From Paguma larvata (lineage: Eukaryota; Chordata; Mammalia; Carnivora; Viverridae): 64,000 nt of DNA. How positions within the stretch are numbered: the first letter of the stretch is position 1; each line of letters opens with the position of its first letter. This document shows positions 59,407 through 64,000 of this stretch, one piece after another. A model generated the notes under the pieces. That model was not told the DNA's origin. It saw only the letters and a list, made by a program, of their open reading frames with translations, and did no database searches. Made by a program: the position numbers and the translations under genes. The stretch is from contig CM057826.1 of the NCBI GenBank assembly GCA_030068075.1, positions 115,158,746 through 115,222,745 of the forward strand, read 5' to 3'.

Positions 59407-59616
59407 GGGGTGCCTGGGTGGCTCAGTTGGTTAAGCATCCAATTTCGGCTCAGGTCATGATCTCACGGTTCGTGAGTCTGAGCCTGCATCAGGCTCTGAC
59501 TGATGGCTTGGAGCCTGCTTCAGATTCTGTGTCTCCCTCTCTTTCTGCCCTTCCTCTGCTCATGCTCATTCTCTCTCTTTCTCTCATAAACAAACATTTA
59601 AAAAAGTTTAAAAAAA
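59407..59616 (+). mobile_element. Feline-type CAN-SINE, antisense to the gene
   Basis: GGGGTGCCTGGGTGGCTCAG opens it and an A-rich tail closes it. Duplications ATGAGGTCTTG (59394) and ATGACGTCTTG (59617) flank it with one difference. Confidence 0.95.
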
Positions 59617-60134
59617 ATGACGTCTTGTAAAGTTAGAACAAGGAGTAAGGACAGAAGGAAAAGGAAGAAGGTGAGAAGACCGCTGACCAAAGACCAGCAC
59701 AGCTTACTGAACAGTGTAGTCTAAACTGAACCGGGAAGAAAGGGGTTGTTATGACTACCAGTATCCCAAGCACAAAGTGCCCGACCTCCAGCTTCCCTTG
59801 CTTCTTCTGTGGAGACCTAGAGCGTGCCGTACACAGAGCCACTGAGCTCACTTACAAACACAGCCAGAAACCAAAGGCAACCGGGAGAACTAAGGCCACA
59901 GGGGCCCCCTCTCCAGAGCTGAAGACAGGGGAGATTAGGACATGCCTTACTTCTGACCTGAACTGGAGAGCAAGGCAGGTAAACAGAGAACAAACCCACT
60001 TAAAGGACTTTTCCTGCAGCACTTGATAAAATCAGCCTGTGTCCTTTGCACGTTCACCTCTCCTGAACCCTACCCAGTCTGCTCCACAGGCAACTCTGCA
60101 GGCTCCTCTACTCTGGGCTTATCTTTTTTAACTT

Positions 60135-60244
60135 AGAAAAAAGTATTTACATATATATATTATACATGAATATAAAATAACTATAAATGCAATGAAACTG
60201 TAAATATACAATAATAAAATATACATACATATATACACACATAT
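60135..60244 (+). repeat. AT-rich low-complexity stretch
   Basis: TA and ATA units dominate and only a few G/C bases interrupt. It borders the Tigger element on its left. Confidence 0.8.
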
Positions 60245-60670
60245 AGTCAATTCTTATTATTCACTCTGGTTATGTTCTTTCAAGTCACCATAAACAGTGA
60301 GTTAGTCAATATGGAATCTTTACTCCTATAGGAAATTTAGAGTTAGGTTCCCAGAAGCTTCTGGTCCCAACATTTTCATCAAGTGATCAACACATGACCT
60401 TGTCTGATGTGTGTTTCCGTTTAGAGACACCTTATCTAATATATATATTGTTGATTCATTAACACTGAAATCCTGACCGACAGTACTATACCTGACGCCC
60501 GATGGAAGCTCATCTAACAGGTGCCTTCTCTGTAATACCTATCACGGCCTTCCTGTGCTTAGGGACACTAGCCAGAACATCAGCACTAGGCCTGGGGACC
60601 ATTTGAAACAACACCAAACAACAAAAAAGCAAAGAAACACAAAAGAAGTGGTACTACATATAACAAAAAG

Positions 60671-61500
60671 TGTCGGGAGCCATCGTGGGCACACAGGTTG
60701 ACACTCTCCCTGTGTGAAAAGGCAGATGTTGCAAGGCTCCTGCCACCAAATTGGCACCCAATACCATTTCCTTCTAATATTAACCTTTCAGGCTTGGATT
60801 TCTTGAGCTGCTCTCATTGGCCTTAAGGAATGTAATGCTCTTTTGTTTTATGCCATTTAAATAAAAAGGAAGGACCTGGAGTGCAATGCTTTGACGGATG
60901 ACATCTCAATGAGAGTAGCCTGGCCAGAAGCGCCTTGAAGTCTACTCTTGGGGACAGGTTACACAAATTGGTAACAGTTATGAGCTGGCTAAATACTAAT
61001 GTAACTTACGTAAACACTGGGCCTCTATTATGTAAAACTCACTCATTCATAAGCAAAGGACAAGCATTGGGAATTCTGTCCTTGCCAGATGGGCGGCACC
61101 TCCCCCATTGTAGTTGGAAGAATTGGCAGAATGACTCCTGGCCTATTCATAGATAATTAACACAGGCATAGGTAATACCCTGTTTTCTCCCCCTGCCTTA
61201 AATTTATATGCTAATTAACTTGAAAACAATCTCTTGCGAGATTGAGGGAATTGCTGCCTTGCTGATAAAAATACATTGTTATTAAAGATATCAAATTATG
61301 CTTACTGATGAAATGTCACTCATTGATGTAATGCCATTTATTACTTTTAAATAAAGACACTGAGACCGGCGGGGCAGAGATACCGGAATTGCCAGAGATG
61401 CCTGCTTGGTGATCGGACTACATCTCGTGGCTCTCTTGTTCCTTTCGCTGACCGTCCATCCTTCATGGACACCTGGACTCGCCGGAGCTGGACTCCAGCA
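60671..61500 (+). mobile_element. Solo LTR of a class II (ERVK-like) endogenous retrovirus
   Basis: The 830 bp element starts TGTCGGGAGCC and ends CTCCAGCA (5'-TG...CA-3'). A perfect 6 bp duplication AAAAAG flanks it at 60665-60670 and 61501-61506; 6 bp is typical of class II (beta-retrovirus-like) integration, and the TGTCGGGAGCC opening resembles that group. An AATAAA at 61350-61355 precedes GACACTGAGACC, a plausible poly(A) signal and R region. No internal retroviral genes remain, so it arose by recombination between two LTRs. It is antisense to ARHGAP26. Confidence 0.85.
61350..61355 (+). promoter_or_regulatory. LTR polyadenylation signal AATAAA
   Basis: The AATAAA lies in the 3' part of the solo LTR, about 145 bp before its end. 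It is on the plus strand, so it could terminate only antisense transcripts relative to the gene. Confidence 0.6.
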
Positions 61501-61959
61501 AAAAAGGACACTTACGTACAACCTGAGGGCTAAAACATGACAGCAGAGTGTATCACCTTGTCCAATCTTAGCTGGAAAAGTACGTTAGGCAACTCAAAGG
61601 CTTCTCTGCACCGTGCCTATTGCCAAGACTATGAAAGCGCTGCAAGTATTGATCGGGGGATATAAATTAGTGTTCTCAAGTAGGTGAGTACACAAATACG
61701 GATAATAAGGATCAACTGTGTGTATATATGTACACGGTCAAATATATGCCAATGAAAAGTTTTGAGCATACATAAGAATACATAAAATAAAAAAAATCAC
61801 TTCATAGTCACCCAGGGACTCATGATGCAGACAGAGCAGATACTGAGCGCTTTCTAAATTTGTTTCCAATTGAGATCTCTAAGGAACTAAATAAATATCA
61901 TAGTCCCTAGCTCCGTCTCTGTGCCTTTCTTCCCCTATCCCAAAGATGCTGTGTACCAT

Positions 61960-62315
61960 TCCTATGCCTGGCTGAATACTTCTCCATGTATACATGTCCA
62001 TAAAGAACATACTGTTTTAAAAATTTTTAATTTAAATTTAAAAAATGTATATAAATGGCATGATGCCACGTATGTATCTAACTTGCTCTTTCATTTACTA
62101 TTATGTTCTCGGGATTTATCCACATCGATACATGCAGGATCAAATTTATTCACTGTACAGCATTCCCATTAAATGAATAAGCCATTGCGTATCCATTACT
62201 GGACAGATGAACAATACAGGTTAGTGCCAATTTTTCACTATTATAAACCACACTACAGTGAACAACCTCTTCACCGGTCTCCTTTTGTGCATGTGTGTGA
62301 ATTCCCTGGGGCAGA
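61960..62315 (-). mobile_element. Ancient L1M fragment, reverse oriented
   Basis: TGGCATGATGCCACGTATG, CGGGATTTATCCACATCG, ATGAATAAGCCATTGCGTAT and CACTACAGTGAACAACCTC fit reverse L1M sequence. Confidence 0.6.
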
Positions 62316-62500
62316 GGTAGCCAACTACAGCCCACAGGCCATATCCAGTCTGCCTGGTGCTTTTTAAGCAAAGATATTTTGGAAACAGTGATGCTTCACC
62401 ATTAACATACCGTCCACGGTTGCTTTGGGCTACAACGGCAGACTGAGCAGGTACAGCAACGACCACTGCAAGATATGTCATGTTCAACTTTACTAGGTTG
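62315..62500 (-). mobile_element. MER5A-like hAT fragment
   Basis: GCAGAGGTAGCCAACTACAG, CCCACAGGCCATATCCAG and GGTTGCTTTGGGCTACAACG match the reverse complement of MER5A. Confidence 0.8.
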
Positions 62501-62959
62501 TGGGTAGATTTACCAATCGCCTCTCGACCAGCAGTATACATGGAAAATTCCATAACTTACTCTAAAAACTCCCAAAGCTCCTTCCCTGCCCATCTTAACA
62601 CACTTTCTCTTCCTACGAACCACACTTAGAAATTTCACCCATTCCCACGGCTTCGACAAATGCTTCTATACAGATGGCACTCACTTCTCAACATACAACC
62701 CCAACCTCCCTCTGGCTTTCTTAGTAGCCCACCTCCATTTCTAACTACCTGCTGGTCGTCTCCACCTGAGAATTTCCCTGAACCTCAAACCCAGCACCTA
62801 TTCCTCTGCACACCACCAAGAAGGGTTTCTGAGACAAGGGGAGGGGGAAACACCTTCAAACTGTGAGTCAGCAGCTCAATTAGGACTTGTTTGTGGTCAG
62901 CTGATATAAGGCCATTTAATAGGGGGAGAAATACACAAACCTGTCTTCACATAGCAACC

Positions 62960-63120
62960 CTGTCCTTTCTAGTTGTGACACCTCTCTGTGTCTCAATGCC
63001 CCCCATCTATAAAACGGGGATCATTCCACTCAAACTAAAGGATGAAGTATCATCAGGATTAAAGCAGCTGGCACAGTGCCCGGCACACAATAAAGGCTCA
63101 GTCAACGGTAGTTAATAATC
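62960..63120 (+). mobile_element. MIR fragment
   Basis: CTGTGTCTCAATGCCCCCC, ATCTATAAAACGGGGATCAT and GGCACAGTGCCCGGCACACA are a clear forward MIR core and tail. Confidence 0.82.
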
Positions 63121-63239
63121 ACTATCTTGGTTAAGGGCAAGACTCTTCCATCAGTAACTTGGACCCAAAACCTTTAGGTCTGGTCTTTTAACTCTCAGCT
63201 AATCAGGTGAGAGTGATTGTACTCTGCTTTCTAAATGAT

Positions 63240-63700
63240 GATCACATCCATTGCTTCCCATTCAGCCACAAGACTCCTCCTTTGGACTGGTTCAACTTCT
63301 GCTCTGAAATCACTTCTGCTCCAGAGCTGTTCCGGTCACATCATCGCCAACCGCATAATGTCCTCATTTCTACAGGAGTCCTCAGAAGCTGGCCCCAAAT
63401 TTCCTAACTTATTTCCCCTTTCTCCACCCAACCTGTGTACCCTAGCAAACACAACTGGCATTTCCTACACTTGCCACGCTTTCCTAAGAACCGTCGTTCC
63501 TACATTGCTTGTCATGGGAGCCCTTCCGTCCATCTCTGCCTATCCAGATCCTGCAAAGCCCTGCTTACGTGTGCCTCCACTATGAAGCTGTCTCTGACTG
63601 CCTCTGTCTAAAATCAACTCTCTATTTTAAAGTACCATGTTTACACCTCGCATTCATCATTTTTCCACTGTGAAATAATAGCAAGGTGACAGATTTATCC
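63240..63700 (+). mobile_element. L2 LINE 3' fragment
   Basis: GGACTGGTTCAACTTCTGC, TTTCCTACACTTGCCACGC, CTATCCAGATCCTGCAAAGC and ATGAAGCTGTCTCTGACTGC are consistent with an L2 3' end. Divergence is high. Confidence 0.55.
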
Positions 63701-64000
63701 CTGCAGACAGCAGAGGGCCTTGAGCATCCAATAAACACTTGATGAACGACGTTATGAACCAAGGACATTTAAAGCACTGTCAGTTCACATGCTAGGCTCA
63801 GCTCACATTAACATAGTGAGTTCCACTCCAATACCTGAAGAAGTTACATAATTAAAAATGAATTTAGGACTTAGAGAACCCTTCAAATCTGGGAAGAGTA
63901 AACTGCCATCTGTCTACAAGCATTTTAAGTATTAAATTACACACTTATAGTTGTTTTGATACCAAAAGGTTCAGCAGTCGGCACCCAGGGCAAGACAAAG

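Larger units (their letters stand above)
60245..61718 (-). mobile_element. Tigger (pogo-like) DNA transposon remnant, split by a solo LTR
   Basis: The left piece (60245-60670) begins TCAATTCTTATTATTCAC and includes ACACCTTATCTAATATATAT and CACGGCCTTCCTGTGC, the reverse complement of the Tigger 3' end and the start of its transposase region. The right piece (61507-61718) includes GCTGCAAGTATTGATC and ends GGATAATAAGGATCAACTG, the matching inverted repeat. The transposase is deleted and non-functional. Confidence 0.82.
47883..64000 (-). other. ARHGAP26: ARHGAP26 intron before exon A (partial)
   Basis: The acceptor TTTTCCAG adjoins 47882. At least 16 kb of this intron is in the window. It holds five SINEs, L1 and MIR fragments, a MER5-like piece, several microsatellites, a Tigger element with a solo LTR inside it, and a 318 bp purine tract. 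Unique stretches without recognised features: about 50090-50780, 51170-51440, 52060-53960, 54190-54660, 54840-55850, 55880-57030, 57520-57800, 59190-59400, 59620-60130 and 62510-62950. Confidence 0.8.

Noticed and set aside
61291..61521. 76-codon minus-strand frame across the LTR end as retroviral coding remnant
   Set aside because: It is antisense to the LTR and crosses its boundary; LTRs carry no gene here.
1..64000. Previously undescribed defence, toxin or mobile gene system
   Set aside because: Nothing but one known gene and decayed transposons can be supported; no unexplained long coding frame or gene cluster exists.

Overview
The window is mammalian nuclear DNA from a cat-like carnivore (Feliformia, most likely Felidae). 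The evidence is about eighteen tRNA-derived SINEs of the carnivore CAN-SINE type whose head reads CCTGGGTGGCTCAGT, the feline rather than the canine form, alongside L1, L2, MIR, Tigger, hAT and LTR debris typical of a mammalian intron. No bacterial, plasmid or phage features are present.

The only gene I can support is an internal piece of ARHGAP26 (GRAF1, a Rho GTPase-activating protein related to oligophrenin-1), on the minus strand. Six consecutive coding exons lie at 47882-47846, 25382-25317, 21059-20985, 8535-8448, 6798-6740 and 5225-5120. Together they give 431 bp of open frame: 143 codons plus two bases, with every junction phase matching, AG acceptors and GT donors throughout, and no stop. 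They cover the PH-to-RhoGAP linker and the first two thirds of the RhoGAP domain, including the catalytic arginine finger. The 5' exons (BAR and most of PH) lie beyond the high-coordinate edge; the end of RhoGAP, the Ser/Pro-rich region and SH3 lie beyond the low-coordinate edge.

The remaining 99% is intron. 1-5119: SINEs, an L1 tail, a MER20-like piece and a MIR. 5226-8447: two short introns, nearly repeat-free. 8536-20984: old L1 fragments, a young L1 tail nested in an older L1, and two SINEs. 21060-25316: an L2 and a Tigger-like element nested in an hAT-like element. 25383-47845: a 22.5 kb intron with L1, L2, MIR and SINE layers. 47883-64000: part of the upstream intron, with a 318 bp purine microsatellite inside a SINE and a solo class II endogenous retrovirus LTR inserted in a Tigger transposon.

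I found no sign of a new biological system. The most informative observations are the exon chain, the nested insertions that can be ordered in time by target-site duplications, the purine/pyrimidine tract, and the antisense SINEs that could act as cryptic exons. Repeat family names come from recognising consensus sequence by eye, so subfamily names and outer boundaries are approximate.
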